Source: DASSBQ01 sp035250505 | GTDB lineage: Bacteria > Nitrospirota > Nitrospiria > Nitrospirales > Nitrospiraceae | Reading direction: 5' to 3' | Assembly: GCA_035250505.1 (NCBI GenBank) | Contig: DATFFC010000085.1 | Span: forward strand, 1-39,921 | DNA length: 39,921 nucleotides | Shown here: positions 25,057 to 34,067 of the stretch, one piece after another | How positions within the stretch are numbered: position 1 is the stretch's first letter | Layout of the letters: the number at the start of each line of letters is the position of its first letter | Translations under genes and position numbers: made by a program | Notes under the pieces: generated by a model | Told to the model about the DNA's origin: nothing | The model's input: only the letters and a program-made list of their open reading frames with translations | Database searches by the model: none

Positions 25057-26337
25057 TCACCGGGAGGTGAGTCGGCTCGGCTGGAGGTACGCCTGGATCC
25101 CATCGGAGATGGATTCGGCAAGGTGCGTCAGGAATGCGGGAGTCCGCAGTTGTTCTTCCTCGGCAGGATTCGACATGAACGCGATTTCCGCGAGTATGCC
25201 CGGCATGGTCGTGAAGCGCAGCACATAGAACGGCGCCGTCTTGACCCCGTGATCAATAGTACTGTAGCGTCCGTTGAGCCCGCTCACCATCGCTTGTTTG
25301 GCGGTCCAAGCCAGTTCCAGGGAGTGTTCAATCTTCTTGCTGGTCAACAGGTCCGCCACTAGATACTCCCATCCGACGCCGGTGCTGTTCAGCGGCGTGC
25401 CGTTCTCTCGCGCCGCGACCTCGAGAGCCCGTTGATCCTTGGCTTCTCCGAAGTGGTAGATCTCGAGCCCCCTCACTCCCTTGTGCGGATGCGAGTTCAC
25501 GTGGATCGACACGAAGAGATCGGCTTCTTTGCTGTTGGCGAATTTGGCCCGATCCTCCAGTTCAACGAAGACGTCGCGCTCGCGGGTCATGAAGACCTTG
25601 GTATTCGGCTGCTTGGCAAGGAGTTCCTTTAGGAGAAGCCCTATCTTGAGCGTGATATCCTTTTCAGTCGTGCCATGACGGCCGATCGTGCCGGGATCCT
25701 TTCCACCATGGCCGGGATCGATCACGATGGTCTTCACCGTGCGTGCGGTTCTCCCCGTCGCCGAGCCATCGGACTCGGTGACCGTCGGACTGGGAATCAC
25801 CGGCGTGGGAGCCGGCGAAGCCCCCGCTCCGGCCGGCGCTGTGGCGACGTCACCGATTGGTCGCTTGTCTTCCTGCGGCTGGTGATAGACATCAATGACC
25901 AACCGGTCGGGCTCGGTCAGTGCAAAGATCTTGTGCTTCGCGAGTTGCCGGCGTGCGACGGCGACGGTGACGACCCGCTGATGGCTTTGGCTCACCTGAA
26001 AGGGGTGCGGAATCGTCCCGCCGGAGACCCGAAGGCGGGACGACTTACCGAGAACGGTGTTCTTTACTTCCAGGATGACCCGTTCCGGATTCGATTCGTT
26101 GACCTCGTACGCAGGCGGCTTATTCAGATCTAAAACGAGCCGCGTAAGTTCCCGAGAAGACCAGGTCCTGATATTGCGCACGATGATCGGATACTGCGAG
26201 GCGGAAGCAGAGGGCTTTGGGTGCGAGACCGAAGGACGCCGGTCCGCGTGGGCCGACTCCCACGCGAACGACATGCTGAAAACGACGCCGATAAGAAGAA
26301 ACCGTAGAAAGGAATTACCGCGCGGCCGAGAGGTCAA
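25057..26337 (-). CDS. N-acetylmuramoyl-L-alanine amidase with AMIN domain (AmiC-like)
   Basis: About 426 residues. A signal peptide (FLRFLLIGVVFSMSFAWESAHA) is followed by an AMIN domain (about 50-150: VRNIRTWSSRELTRLVLDL, RLVIDVY), which targets division sites or other envelope structures. A Pro/Ala-rich linker comes next, then a zinc Amidase_3 domain with DPGHGG, TTEKDITL, FVSIHVNSHPHKGVRG and a late AEIAFMSN; these hold the zinc ligands His-Glu-His and the catalytic Glu. It cuts the bond between muramic acid and the stem peptide in the periplasm. The TTG at 26337 is chosen as start because AAGGAG stands eight bases before it and a normal signal peptide follows; the frame extends 20 codons further without such support. 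Confidence 0.9.
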   Translation of the reverse strand: MTSRPRGNSFLRFLLIGVVFSMSFAWESAHADRRPSVSHPKPSASASQYPIIVRNIRTWSSRELTRLVLDLNKPPAYEVNESNPERVILEVKNTVLGKSSRLRVSGGTIPHPFQVSQSHQRVVTVAVARRQLAKHKIFALTEPDRLVIDVYHQPQEDKRPIGDVATAPAGAGASPAPTPVIPSPTVTESDGSATGRTARTVKTIVIDPGHGGKDPGTIGRHGTTEKDITLKIGLLLKELLAKQPNTKVFMTRERDVFVELEDRAKFANSKEADLFVSIHVNSHPHKGVRGLEIYHFGEAKDQRALEVAARENGTPLNSTGVGWEYLVADLLTSKKIEHSLELAWTAKQAMVSGLNGRYSTIDHGVKTAPFYVLRFTTMPGILAEIAFMSNPAEEEQLRTPAFLTHLAESISDGIQAYLQPSRLTSR

Positions 26338-26421
26338 GCCAACTACTCCTTGACGTGTACAGGGCTTTTTCTCAGATGCGTGTGGTATTGTCAACAAAAG
26401 CTTTCAAATGATCAATGACGG

Positions 26422-26961
26422 ATGAACCGCGATATGGCGCACCTCATTATCGACGGCTATAACCTGTTGGGCGTCGGCCCACGCGGTGGGACCGGTGAGC
26501 GATGGTCGGAAGCGGCGAGAGAAGATTTGCTTCGCCGGCTGACCTCATATCGTCGGCGAAAAGGCCATGCGGTGACGGTTGTCTTTGATGGATGGCGTGC
26601 CGGGGGAGTCTCCGAGCAACGCGACTCTCGAGGAGGCATCGACGTCATTTATTCGCGGCGCGGAGAACAGGCCGACGATGTGATACGCCGGTTAGCCGCG
26701 GAGTTCGGCGCGGAATGCGCCGTCGTGTCATCCGATGGGGAAGTGAGGCGGTCGGCCGGCGCGGCCGGCGCCCTTGTCCTCACGGCTCAGGAATTCTGGA
26801 TGAAACTCTACGAGGCGCCTCTTCGGCCGGCCGGGGTTCCGTTCAAGGAACTGGAGAATGAGTCCGGGCCGAGAGAGCGGCGCAGTCCCGACAAGAAAGG
26901 CAATCCCAGAAAATTGCCCAAGTCGCTTCGCAACAGGCGGCGACAACTCAAGGGATTCTGA
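26422..26961 (+). CDS. YacP-like NYN/PIN-domain ribonuclease
   Basis: A 179-residue protein of the NYN/YacP family. HLIIDGYNLLGVG opens the nuclease fold with its first Asp; VTVVFDGWRAGG carries the second, GEQADDVIRRLA the third, and AVVSSDGEVRRSA the last. The C-terminus is rich in Lys and Arg (KKGNPRKLPKSLRNRRRQLKGF) and may bind RNA. Relatives such as Rae1 in Bacillus cleave mRNA on the ribosome; whether this one does is unknown. It starts at the ATG of 26422 or 26434, divergent from the amidase gene, and its 3' end overlaps tatD by 14 bases tail to tail. Confidence 0.82.
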   Translation: MNRDMAHLIIDGYNLLGVGPRGGTGERWSEAAREDLLRRLTSYRRRKGHAVTVVFDGWRAGGVSEQRDSRGGIDVIYSRRGEQADDVIRRLAAEFGAECAVVSSDGEVRRSAGAAGALVLTAQEFWMKLYEAPLRPAGVPFKELENESGPRERRSPDKKGNPRKLPKSLRNRRRQLKGF

Positions 26962-27718
26962 AAAGCCGGCGGGCGTTCGTGGTCGTGCTTTCAGCCACCG
27001 CTTCAATGTCTGCCGCACCGAAGATCCGAGCCAAGCTATCAGCAACATACCGGACGTAGGCCGGTTCGTTACGTTTGCCGCGATGCGGGACGGGAGTCAG
27101 ATAGGGACAATCGGTTTCAATGAGGATCCGGTCCGTCGGCACGGTCTTCGCGATATCCCGGAGCATGCCGGCGTTCTGAAATGTCAGAATGCCGGAAAAG
27201 GACAGGTAGAATCCCAGATCCAACGCGTCTTTCGCCAGCCACGCATCTCCTGAAAAGCAGTGAAACACGCCTCCGAGGTCCGGCGACCATTCGTCCTTGA
27301 GAATTTGGACGGTGTCTTCCTGTGCCTCTCTGGTGTGGATCACGACCGGCAACCGTACCTCGCGCGCGATCCGCAGTTGCTCTCGAAACCGGGCGCGCTG
27401 GTCGGCGGCGGGTGAATGATTGTAATGGTAATCGAGGCCGACTTCTCCGTAGGCGACAACCTTATCGTGTGCCGCCAGTGTCCGGAGTTGTTCATACCAT
27501 CCGTCGGTGACGTGTTTCACCTCATGCGGATGGACGCCGACCGAGGCATAGACAAAGGGATACCGATCGGCCAATGCGACCGCCGCCCGGCTTGTCGCCA
27601 GATCGCATCCGATCGTAATCATCCGTTCCACCCCTGCATCGCGGGCCCTCGCGATGATCACGTCGCGGTCGGAATCGTAGCGCGTATCGTCCAAGTGCGT
27701 GTGCGTATCGATCAGCAT
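26948..27718 (-). CDS. tatD: TatD family metal-dependent DNase
   Basis: A 256-residue TIM-barrel hydrolase. The metal ligands are in IDTHTHLDD, ASVGVHPHEV, YGEVGLDYHY, VIHTREA, GVFHCFSGD and LIETDCPYLTPVPHRGKRNEP, all in the expected order. TatD proteins act as 3'-5' exonucleases in DNA repair and turnover. The first codon encodes the M of MLIDTHTHLDD, the normal N-terminus. In the 125 bases between it and the DAHP synthase gene I see no feature. Confidence 0.93.
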   Translation of the reverse strand: MLIDTHTHLDDTRYDSDRDVIIARARDAGVERMITIGCDLATSRAAVALADRYPFVYASVGVHPHEVKHVTDGWYEQLRTLAAHDKVVAYGEVGLDYHYNHSPAADQRARFREQLRIAREVRLPVVIHTREAQEDTVQILKDEWSPDLGGVFHCFSGDAWLAKDALDLGFYLSFSGILTFQNAGMLRDIAKTVPTDRILIETDCPYLTPVPHRGKRNEPAYVRYVADSLARIFGAADIEAVAESTTTNARRLFRIP

Positions 27719-27843
27719 TGGGGCATCCTACCATGACACAATGCATGCGAGGAAAGTCCGGATAGTGAGGCCGGCGTAGGATCTGTAGGCGATGGGGAGC
27801 AATGCCGGATCGGCCGAGAGGGATGAAAACAGCGGGCCGCCGT

Positions 27844-28902
27844 CTAGACAAGTCTGGCGGCCAGTGAATCGGCGACTTCGTACAGCAAGGCTTCCGTGTC
27901 TGCCCATGCGAGACAGGGGTCGGTGATCGACATGCCGTAGGTCAGGGGCTTGTTCGGTTCCCAGTTCTGGCGGCCTCCTTCGAGGTGGCTTTCCAACATC
28001 AAGCCCATGATCGAACGGCGTCCGTCATGGAATTGTTTCAGCACGTCGCGCGCCACTTCCACCTGCCGCTGATGATTCTTGCCGGAATTATCGTGGGAAC
28101 AATCGACCATAATGGCGCGCGCGAGGCCCTCGCTCGAGACCGCGGCTTCCGCCCGGGCGATATCCTCGACGCCGTAGTTCGTGCGGCCCCCGCCGCCCCG
28201 GAGCACAATGTGGCGGTCGGGATTGCCGGTCGTTTTAATGATGGAGGTCATGCCGTCGGCGTTGACGCCGACGAAGTGATGCGGCGTCCTGCTCGTGACC
28301 ATCGCGTTGATGGCGACCTGAAGGCTGCCTTCCGTGCCGTTCTTGAACCCGACCGGCATGGAAAGACCGCTGGCCATTTCTCGATGCGTCTGGCTTTCGG
28401 TGGTTCTGGCCCCGATCGCCGTCCAACTCAGCAAGTCGGCAATGTATTGCGGCGTGACGGGGTCGAGCAGTTCAGTGGCGCACGGCATCCCTTTTCCGTT
28501 GATGGTCAGAAGGATTGAACGGGCGAGTTGCATGCCCCTGGCGATGTCGCAGGTGCCGTCCAAGTGAGGATCATTGATCAGTCCTTTCCACCCGACCGTC
28601 GTCCGTGGCTTCTCGAAGTAGGTCCGCATGACGACCAGAATCTTGTCCCGGACGGCATCCGCCACCGGCTTGAGCCGATCGGCATACTCATAAGCTGCCT
28701 CAGAATCGTGAATCGAGCAGGGGCCGACGATGACGATGATGCGCTCGCGGTCCCGACCATGCAGGATATCGCGGATGGCCTGTCTGGTTTCGAAGACCAC
28801 CTCGCTGATGGAATCCGTAATGGGCAGGTGGGTTTTCACCTCGCGCGGCGACGGCAGCGGCCTGATCTCAATGACATGCTGATTATCAATCGGTCTCGCC
28901 AT
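27844..28902 (-). CDS. 3-deoxy-7-phosphoheptulonate (DAHP) synthase, AroFGH type
   Basis: A 352-residue class I-alpha DAHP synthase. VIVGPCSIHDSEAAYEYADRL contains the metal-binding Cys; MRTYFEKPRTTVGWKGLINDP and GFKNGTEGSLQVAINAM are signature blocks, and VDCSHDNSGKNHQRQ, LMLESHLEGGRQ and SITDPCLAW supply the other metal ligands. It joins phosphoenolpyruvate and erythrose-4-phosphate in the first step of aromatic synthesis. Such enzymes are normally inhibited by one aromatic amino acid; which one cannot be told by eye. CAAGG lies eight bases before the ATG. It is divergent from the His-rich gene. Confidence 0.94.
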   Translation of the reverse strand: MARPIDNQHVIEIRPLPSPREVKTHLPITDSISEVVFETRQAIRDILHGRDRERIIVIVGPCSIHDSEAAYEYADRLKPVADAVRDKILVVMRTYFEKPRTTVGWKGLINDPHLDGTCDIARGMQLARSILLTINGKGMPCATELLDPVTPQYIADLLSWTAIGARTTESQTHREMASGLSMPVGFKNGTEGSLQVAINAMVTSRTPHHFVGVNADGMTSIIKTTGNPDRHIVLRGGGGRTNYGVEDIARAEAAVSSEGLARAIMVDCSHDNSGKNHQRQVEVARDVLKQFHDGRRSIMGLMLESHLEGGRQNWEPNKPLTYGMSITDPCLAWADTEALLYEVADSLAARLV

Positions 28903-29023
28903 AACTGATGCCTTGGAGTCGTGGAAGTCGGCAGGCGAAATACCATAGCGGAATCAACAGCCAAAAGTCCAATAGGTTCTTGCTTGCTTTCTCTTTCTCG
29001 CTTTGTTACTACTCATTCCCCGT

Positions 29024-29368
29024 ATGGGTATCCGCGTTCCCATCGCGCGTTCCGCCATGCTCGGCGGCATCAAGACCGGCGCATCACTCGCACTGGGACT
29101 GTCGCTGGTCCTCTTCGCGATGGCGCCGTTGTCGACCGCGCTGGCCGTTCATCACGAATTGGCGGCGGCCGACCACGATGGGCACGAGCATTCCGACAAC
29201 GACCTCTGCCAATGGGTTCAGTACCACACGGGTCATTCCCTCACGGGGGACGTCCCTACCGCCTGCTCCCTGTTTCATCCGGTCGCGTCGAAACTTCATC
29301 CACAAAGCTTCTGCCGTCCTTTCACGCGTTCTGATTCGGTTTCTTCCCGCGCTCCTCCGACCACCTGA
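29024..29368 (+). CDS. Small His-rich exported protein beside TonB-dependent receptor
   Basis: About 114 residues, not assigned to a named family. A hydrophobic segment (ASLALGLSLVLFAMAPLSTALA) acts as signal peptide or anchor. It is followed by a stretch dense in His and Asp (HHELAAADHDGHEHSDNDL) and then CQWVQYHTGHSL, with a second Cys in TACSLFHP. Such a composition could bind a transition metal in the periplasm; this is inference. The start is uncertain (ATG at 29024 or 29057, no clear ribosome binding site). The stop is 96 bases before the receptor start on the same strand, so the two are probably cotranscribed and the protein may serve the same substrate. Confidence 0.6.
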   Translation: MGIRVPIARSAMLGGIKTGASLALGLSLVLFAMAPLSTALAVHHELAAADHDGHEHSDNDLCQWVQYHTGHSLTGDVPTACSLFHPVASKLHPQSFCRPFTRSDSVSSRAPPTT

Positions 29369-29464
29369 ACACGGTCCGATTTATCGACCATCGTGCCATG
29401 CGGCCGGTCTGAGCGGCCGAATATCGCCGCTCGGGTTCCGCTGAGTTCGGAGGGGAGGTATCGT

Positions 29465-31906
29465 ATGCGGTGGACCTATCGGGTCCTCGGTCCGGTCCTG
29501 TCTTGCGCATTCGTCGCCTCGGTTTCGGTGTCGTACGACGATGCTTCTGCACAGAGTGAAGGTCGGAATCCGGGAGGACGGGTGATTACGGGGTTCGTCC
29601 AAAATCAGGATCTCCGCCGCGTCGCTCAGGCCGTGGTTCAGATTCGAGACCAAGAAGGAACCATCCTGACGCAGACGGTCACTGATGAGGCGGGAGAATT
29701 CAGGGTGGCGATCCCGCAGGGGGCGACGGTTTCGGTGAGCGCGGTCTTGGACACCTATCGCAGCGAGTATGTGATCGTCACCGAGCGGTCTGAACCGACA
29801 CCCCCGATCAGGCTGACCTTGGCCCAAACGGAGGAAATCGCGCTGGATATCGTGTCGCCCCTTGCACCGATCCAGTACAAGGCCTCGAGTGCGACCTACG
29901 CGGTGAGCCGAAAAGATATCGAGGAACTACCGCGTGGCAACAATGCCGAGCTCCAGGATGTCCTGCTGACGATCCCCAGCGCGGTCTACGGGGCGTTGAA
30001 ACAAGTCCATATCCGGCAGGACCACGCCAACCTACAGTTCCGGATCGACGGCGTGCCGATTCCGGACACCGTCTCCACCACCTTTGCGGACGTCATCACG
30101 CCTCGGGCATGGGAGCGGGCGGACATTATTCTGGGCGGGATGGAGGCCCAGTATGGAAACAGGACGGCTGCCTTGCTCGATATCACTACGAAGAGCGGCA
30201 CCAAACCGGCCTTTGGATCCGCGCAAGTATTCGGCGGATCGAATCAGACCGTGAATCCCTCCTTCGAATACGGAGGAACGATCGGCGCCAAATTCCGATT
30301 CTATGCATTGAACAGCTATACGACGACGAATCGCGGCATCGATCCCCCGACGCTTGGTCACTCCTGGTTCCATAATCAAAGCGAGCGGAATCAAACGTTT
30401 CTTCGTGGCGACTATCAACACGATAACAGAAACAATTTCACCTGGCTGTTCCTCAACTCAGTTGCGAAATACCAGATCCCGACCAAGCCGGGGATTGAGT
30501 TGGACCCGACCGGACAGCTGCTGCCGTTGTTACAGGCGAGCAGTCCCGGCTTTGTTCCGGTCGCCTCGCAAGCGATCGACGAGTTTCAGAAAGAAAACAA
30601 TCAATACAGCCACCTGGTCTGGCGACACGACGTGAACGCGAATAATTTTTTCAGCCTGGCCGGGTATTTCCGGCACACCAGGGCAACGTTCAAGACCGAC
30701 CCCCTGAACGTGCTCGCCTACACCGCCGATCCGTCCGAGCCCTTCTCCGCGGCGGACCAGGATCGCAACGCGTACTCGACCGGCATCCGGCTGGACTATA
30801 CGTACGTGCATAGCAAGGAGCATCTCATCAAGACCGGGTTCCAGATCGACCGGACCCAAGCGGTGAACAAGACGCGATTGTTTACGTTTGCCGACGACGG
30901 CGCAGGCAATCCCACCGGCGATCTGCTGAGTCTCAATGCGGATAATCGCCTGATCGGCTACCGCCAAGAATTCTGGGTGCAGGATCAATGGAGCCCGAAC
31001 GATAAGTGGACGTTCAATCTCGGCGTCCGCGCCGACGCGGTGCAGTATCCGGTGAGCGAGGGGCAGGTCAGTCCCAGGGTCGGCGCCACCTACAAATACA
31101 ATCAATCAAATGTTTTTCACGCGTTCTACGGCCGCATGTTCACGCCGCCCAATCTCGAGGCGATTTCGTTTGTCAACCTGAACACGGCCGGAACGAGAGC
31201 GCAGCCGGATGACCCGACAAACAATACCGTGCGCGCGGAACGGGCGCACTACTTCGAGATCGGCAGCTATCATGCCTTGAACCGCTATGCCACATTGGAA
31301 TTGACCGGCTGGTACAAGCTGAGCCGTTTCCTCTCCGATGCCGGCCAGTTCGGTACGACCCCGCTCTTGAATTACTTTGCTTTTGAGCGGGGATGGCAGC
31401 GCGGCATCGATGGCTCATTGAAGGTGCGCGTGAGCGAAGATCTCAGCGCGCGCGCCAATGTGGCCTGGGGCCAGTGCAAAGGCTACGGGCTTCAGTCCGG
31501 CCACTTCCTGCTCGATGCAAAAGAGATCGCGGATATCAATTCACCGGGCGGTGTCTTCTGCGACCATATGCAACTCCTGACGAGTTCGGCGGTCGTGAGT
31601 TATCGCATTAAGGAACGGACGACTCTGACCGGACAAATGTTGTACGGCTCCGGTCTACGCAGCGCAGCCGACGAGGATGCAAAGACCAATTCCAGCCATA
31701 GCCCCTCCTACACGGTGTATAACTTCTCGATCACCCACATTTTTCCGCTTCCGTGGAAGGACCAGAAGTTCCTGCTGGGCTTCGACATCATCAATCTGCT
31801 CGATCAGAAGTACTTCATCAATCAAGGTGAAGGCAGCATTGGATTGGGAGTGGCTCACGCGGGCATGCCGCGGTCGTTCTTCTTTCGTGGCCAATGGTTC
31901 TTCTGA
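29465..31906 (+). CDS. TonB-dependent outer-membrane receptor with carboxypeptidase-regulatory-like domain
   Basis: An 813-residue protein. A signal peptide ends near ASAQ (about residue 31). A CarboxypepD_reg-like beta-sandwich follows (about 38-120: VITGFVQNQDLRRVAQAVVQIRD, TVTDEAGEFRVAIPQG). EEIALDIVSP (123-132) is a possible TonB box. The plug domain comes next (IEELPRGNNAELQDVLLTIPSAV, FRIDGVPIP, GGMEAQYGNRTAALLDITTKSG), then a 22-strand-type barrel that ends in aromatic residues (GQWFF), as needed for outer-membrane insertion. It takes up a substrate using TonB energy; the substrate is unknown. GGGAGG stands before the ATG at 29465. Confidence 0.9.
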   Translation: MRWTYRVLGPVLSCAFVASVSVSYDDASAQSEGRNPGGRVITGFVQNQDLRRVAQAVVQIRDQEGTILTQTVTDEAGEFRVAIPQGATVSVSAVLDTYRSEYVIVTERSEPTPPIRLTLAQTEEIALDIVSPLAPIQYKASSATYAVSRKDIEELPRGNNAELQDVLLTIPSAVYGALKQVHIRQDHANLQFRIDGVPIPDTVSTTFADVITPRAWERADIILGGMEAQYGNRTAALLDITTKSGTKPAFGSAQVFGGSNQTVNPSFEYGGTIGAKFRFYALNSYTTTNRGIDPPTLGHSWFHNQSERNQTFLRGDYQHDNRNNFTWLFLNSVAKYQIPTKPGIELDPTGQLLPLLQASSPGFVPVASQAIDEFQKENNQYSHLVWRHDVNANNFFSLAGYFRHTRATFKTDPLNVLAYTADPSEPFSAADQDRNAYSTGIRLDYTYVHSKEHLIKTGFQIDRTQAVNKTRLFTFADDGAGNPTGDLLSLNADNRLIGYRQEFWVQDQWSPNDKWTFNLGVRADAVQYPVSEGQVSPRVGATYKYNQSNVFHAFYGRMFTPPNLEAISFVNLNTAGTRAQPDDPTNNTVRAERAHYFEIGSYHALNRYATLELTGWYKLSRFLSDAGQFGTTPLLNYFAFERGWQRGIDGSLKVRVSEDLSARANVAWGQCKGYGLQSGHFLLDAKEIADINSPGGVFCDHMQLLTSSAVVSYRIKERTTLTGQMLYGSGLRSAADEDAKTNSSHSPSYTVYNFSITHIFPLPWKDQKFLLGFDIINLLDQKYFINQGEGSIGLGVAHAGMPRSFFFRGQWFF

Positions 31907-31991
31907 GGATGGGCCGTCATGGCGGGAGTCGCGCGTGATGATTCTCTTGCCCGGCTGGTGCTATAAACGTGCCGAGCAGAGGGGGAATGGA

Positions 31992-32450
31992 ATGAAGCAG
32001 ATTGAGTATCGCATGGCGGCCATGGTCACGATTGGATCGCTGGTCTGTCTGTGGCCGGTCACCGTGGGAGCCGCCGGCGGTGATGAGGCCTCTCATGAGA
32101 CCGACCATGCGCAGGATGCCGAGATCATCGAGCTTCCGGAAGTTCATGTCCACGGACTGCCGCTGAATAAGGATCAGCAGCGGGGGCCGGTTCCCAAATC
32201 CACGCCGTGGCCCTCGATTCCCTCCTCATTGGACGGAAAGCCCTTGGACGACTGGATGAAGGCGCGCATGCTCGTGTCCAAGGAGGCCCGCGTGACCGTC
32301 GTCGTACTGGAACCGGCAAAACATCGCGAGCTCACGACCGCAGGCATTGCCGCATTGAAAAGATGGACGTTCGAGCCGCAGCTGAGAGGCGATGAGCCGA
32401 TTGACGGAGAGTTAACGATCCGAATCCATTTCCGGACGCAGGAGCACTAG
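31992..32450 (+). CDS. Small exported TonB C-terminal-like protein
   Basis: A 152-residue protein. An N-terminal hydrophobic segment (MVTIGSLVCLWPVTVGAAGG) is a likely signal peptide. After a His/Asp/Glu-containing stretch (SHETDHAQDAEIIELPEVHVHG) the C-terminal 60 residues resemble the TonB_C fold: VTVVVLEPAK, AGIAALKRWTFEPQLRGDEPIDGELTIRIHF, with the KRWTFEP core. The long proline-rich linker of true TonB is missing, so it is probably not a full energy transducer. It may assist the receptor encoded 85 bases upstream. Start chosen at 31992, behind agaggggg; the ATG at 31938 would add 18 residues before the signal peptide. Confidence 0.7.
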   Translation: MKQIEYRMAAMVTIGSLVCLWPVTVGAAGGDEASHETDHAQDAEIIELPEVHVHGLPLNKDQQRGPVPKSTPWPSIPSSLDGKPLDDWMKARMLVSKEARVTVVVLEPAKHRELTTAGIAALKRWTFEPQLRGDEPIDGELTIRIHFRTQEH

Positions 32451-32480
32451 TCTCGTGATCGGGGATTCCCGGTAGTCGCC

Positions 32481-33038
32481 ATGACTTTGGACGAAACCCT
32501 GTTTCGAGTACTTAACGGCCTTGCCGGGCGATCGTCCGCCATGGATTGGATCATGGTGGAGCTGGCCAAGCCGGGAAACCTCTTCTATCCCGGCCTGCTG
32601 GTGGCGGGCTATTGGCTCTGGAAAAAGTGGCGCGAGAGTATGATCGCGTCGGCGGTGCTGGCGGCCATGATCGGCGGAACGGATGTCATCGGGACACAAC
32701 TCAAGAACGTCATTCAACGCCCGCGTCCCTGTCTCAGACTTCAAGATGTCCATGAACTACTTGGCTGTGGAAGCGCCTTTTCCTTTCCTTCGAATCATGC
32801 CATGAACACGGCCGCCGCCGCGGCGTTCTTTCAGATCCTGTACCCGCGATCCGGTTGGGTGAGTTGGCCTCTTGTCACCGCGATCGGATTCTCCCGGGTG
32901 TACATTGGAGCGCATTACCTGACGGATGTCGTTGGCGGGTGGGTCCTGGGCGGAACTGTCGGGGTAGGCGTCGCCTGGCTCCTTCGGCGCCGGTTGCGGT
33001 GGCATGCAACGAAGGAATCCCTCGCCGGCTCCGCGTAG
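32481..33038 (+). CDS. PAP2 family membrane phosphatase
   Basis: A 185-residue protein with about five hydrophobic helices and the three PAP2 motifs: KNVIQRPRP, PSNHAMN (the usual PSGH has Asn for Gly, a common variant) and SRVYIGAHYLTDVVGG. Such enzymes remove phosphate from lipid phosphates, for example undecaprenyl diphosphate, on the periplasmic side. The true substrate is not known. It ends 35 bases before the convergent CobW-family gene; I see no clear terminator between them. Confidence 0.85.
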   Translation: MTLDETLFRVLNGLAGRSSAMDWIMVELAKPGNLFYPGLLVAGYWLWKKWRESMIASAVLAAMIGGTDVIGTQLKNVIQRPRPCLRLQDVHELLGCGSAFSFPSNHAMNTAAAAAFFQILYPRSGWVSWPLVTAIGFSRVYIGAHYLTDVVGGWVLGGTVGVGVAWLLRRRLRWHATKESLAGSA

Positions 33039-33073
33039 TGGGCGAACAGGCATCCTTGGCTCTGCCGGCCGGC

Positions 33074-34057
33074 TCACTGTACCGGTGGGTGCCTATCGGC
33101 AAGACATCGGCGCAATGCGGAGCCTAGAGATTCCGCGTCATAGCCTCGCCCGATAAGCACGATCGCATGCTCGGGCTCGTCCAGCAGCATCACGGGCGCC
33201 ACGGTGCTCGCGCGGGGCGGTGAAAACTGAAATTCATATAGTTCCGGTCCATCGGCAAAGCGGAAAAACCCCTTTGCGCGCTGCAGCCCTTCCGGCAGCG
33301 CATCGACCCAATCCAAAAACTTTTTCCGATCCAACGGCCCCTCGAGGCGCACCGTCGAGACGAGCGGGTGGTGGGCCGCTTTCTCATGGTGTGTGCCGGC
33401 GCCGCTGCGGTTGAAGATCGGCTTTAGATTTTCGGTGGCGGGTCGGCGGTGATCGCTGTCTAAGAGTTGCTCCACGTCCACCCGCGCGTGGGTCGTCTCC
33501 CATACCCGGGCATAAGGATTCTCTTTCAACAGCGCCGCTCGAAAGCTCTCCCAATGACCGGGAATATAGAGATCCCGCTTGTTCAGGATGAGATCGTCCG
33601 CATATGTGACGGCATGGCGCACGGCGCGCTCCATAAGTCCGCTTTCGGGAGAGGGCGTCGGCTGAACCAGCGCGATGATCCGTTCTAATGCCGCCATCCG
33701 CCTCACATAGGCGTCGGTCACCGCATCCACGACTTCGGCGGGGTCCGCCATGCCGGAACATTCCAGGACGATCAGCGTGGCGTGGTTGTCGTGGATCAAT
33801 TGCGCGATCGCCCAGGCCAGATCTTCCTTCGTATCGCAGCAGACGCAGCCGCCGGCGAGATTGAGCACCTGCTCGGCGATGACACCGACTCGAGGACCGT
33901 CGATGCTGATTTCTCCGGCCTCGTTCATGAGGACTCCGACATGCAGGCCCCGTCGTTTCCAAAACTCGAGCAGGCGCAAGAGCAACGTGGTTTTACCGGC
34001 TCCGAGGGATCCACACAGCATGTAGAAGGGAACAGGGGACGCGATCGGAAGCATCAT
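33074..34057 (-). CDS. CobW/G3E family GTPase (metallochaperone-like)
   Basis: A 327-residue G3E GTPase. Walker A is GSLGAGKTT (16-24). The metal-binding GGCVCC (Cys 71, 73 and 74) is intact, LECSGMADP is the switch/Walker B region and LNKRD the guanine-specificity motif. The C-terminal CobW_C domain follows (VSTVRLEGPLDRKKFLDWVDALP, AKGFFRFAD). A His cluster lies in the linker (GAGTHHEKAAHHP). Members deliver zinc, cobalt or nickel to client proteins using GTP. It begins ten bases after the CDF exporter gene, so a shared role in zinc or related metal handling is likely. The metal itself is not shown by the sequence. Confidence 0.88.
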   Translation of the reverse strand: MMLPIASPVPFYMLCGSLGAGKTTLLLRLLEFWKRRGLHVGVLMNEAGEISIDGPRVGVIAEQVLNLAGGCVCCDTKEDLAWAIAQLIHDNHATLIVLECSGMADPAEVVDAVTDAYVRRMAALERIIALVQPTPSPESGLMERAVRHAVTYADDLILNKRDLYIPGHWESFRAALLKENPYARVWETTHARVDVEQLLDSDHRRPATENLKPIFNRSGAGTHHEKAAHHPLVSTVRLEGPLDRKKFLDWVDALPEGLQRAKGFFRFADGPELYEFQFSPPRASTVAPVMLLDEPEHAIVLIGRGYDAESLGSALRRCLADRHPPVQ

Positions 34058-34067
34058 GGAGGGTTGT

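Noticed and set aside
26379..26386. TTGACA on the minus strand as -35 of the amidase gene
   Set aside because: No acceptable -10 lies 16-18 bases further; the sequence there is gaaaaa.
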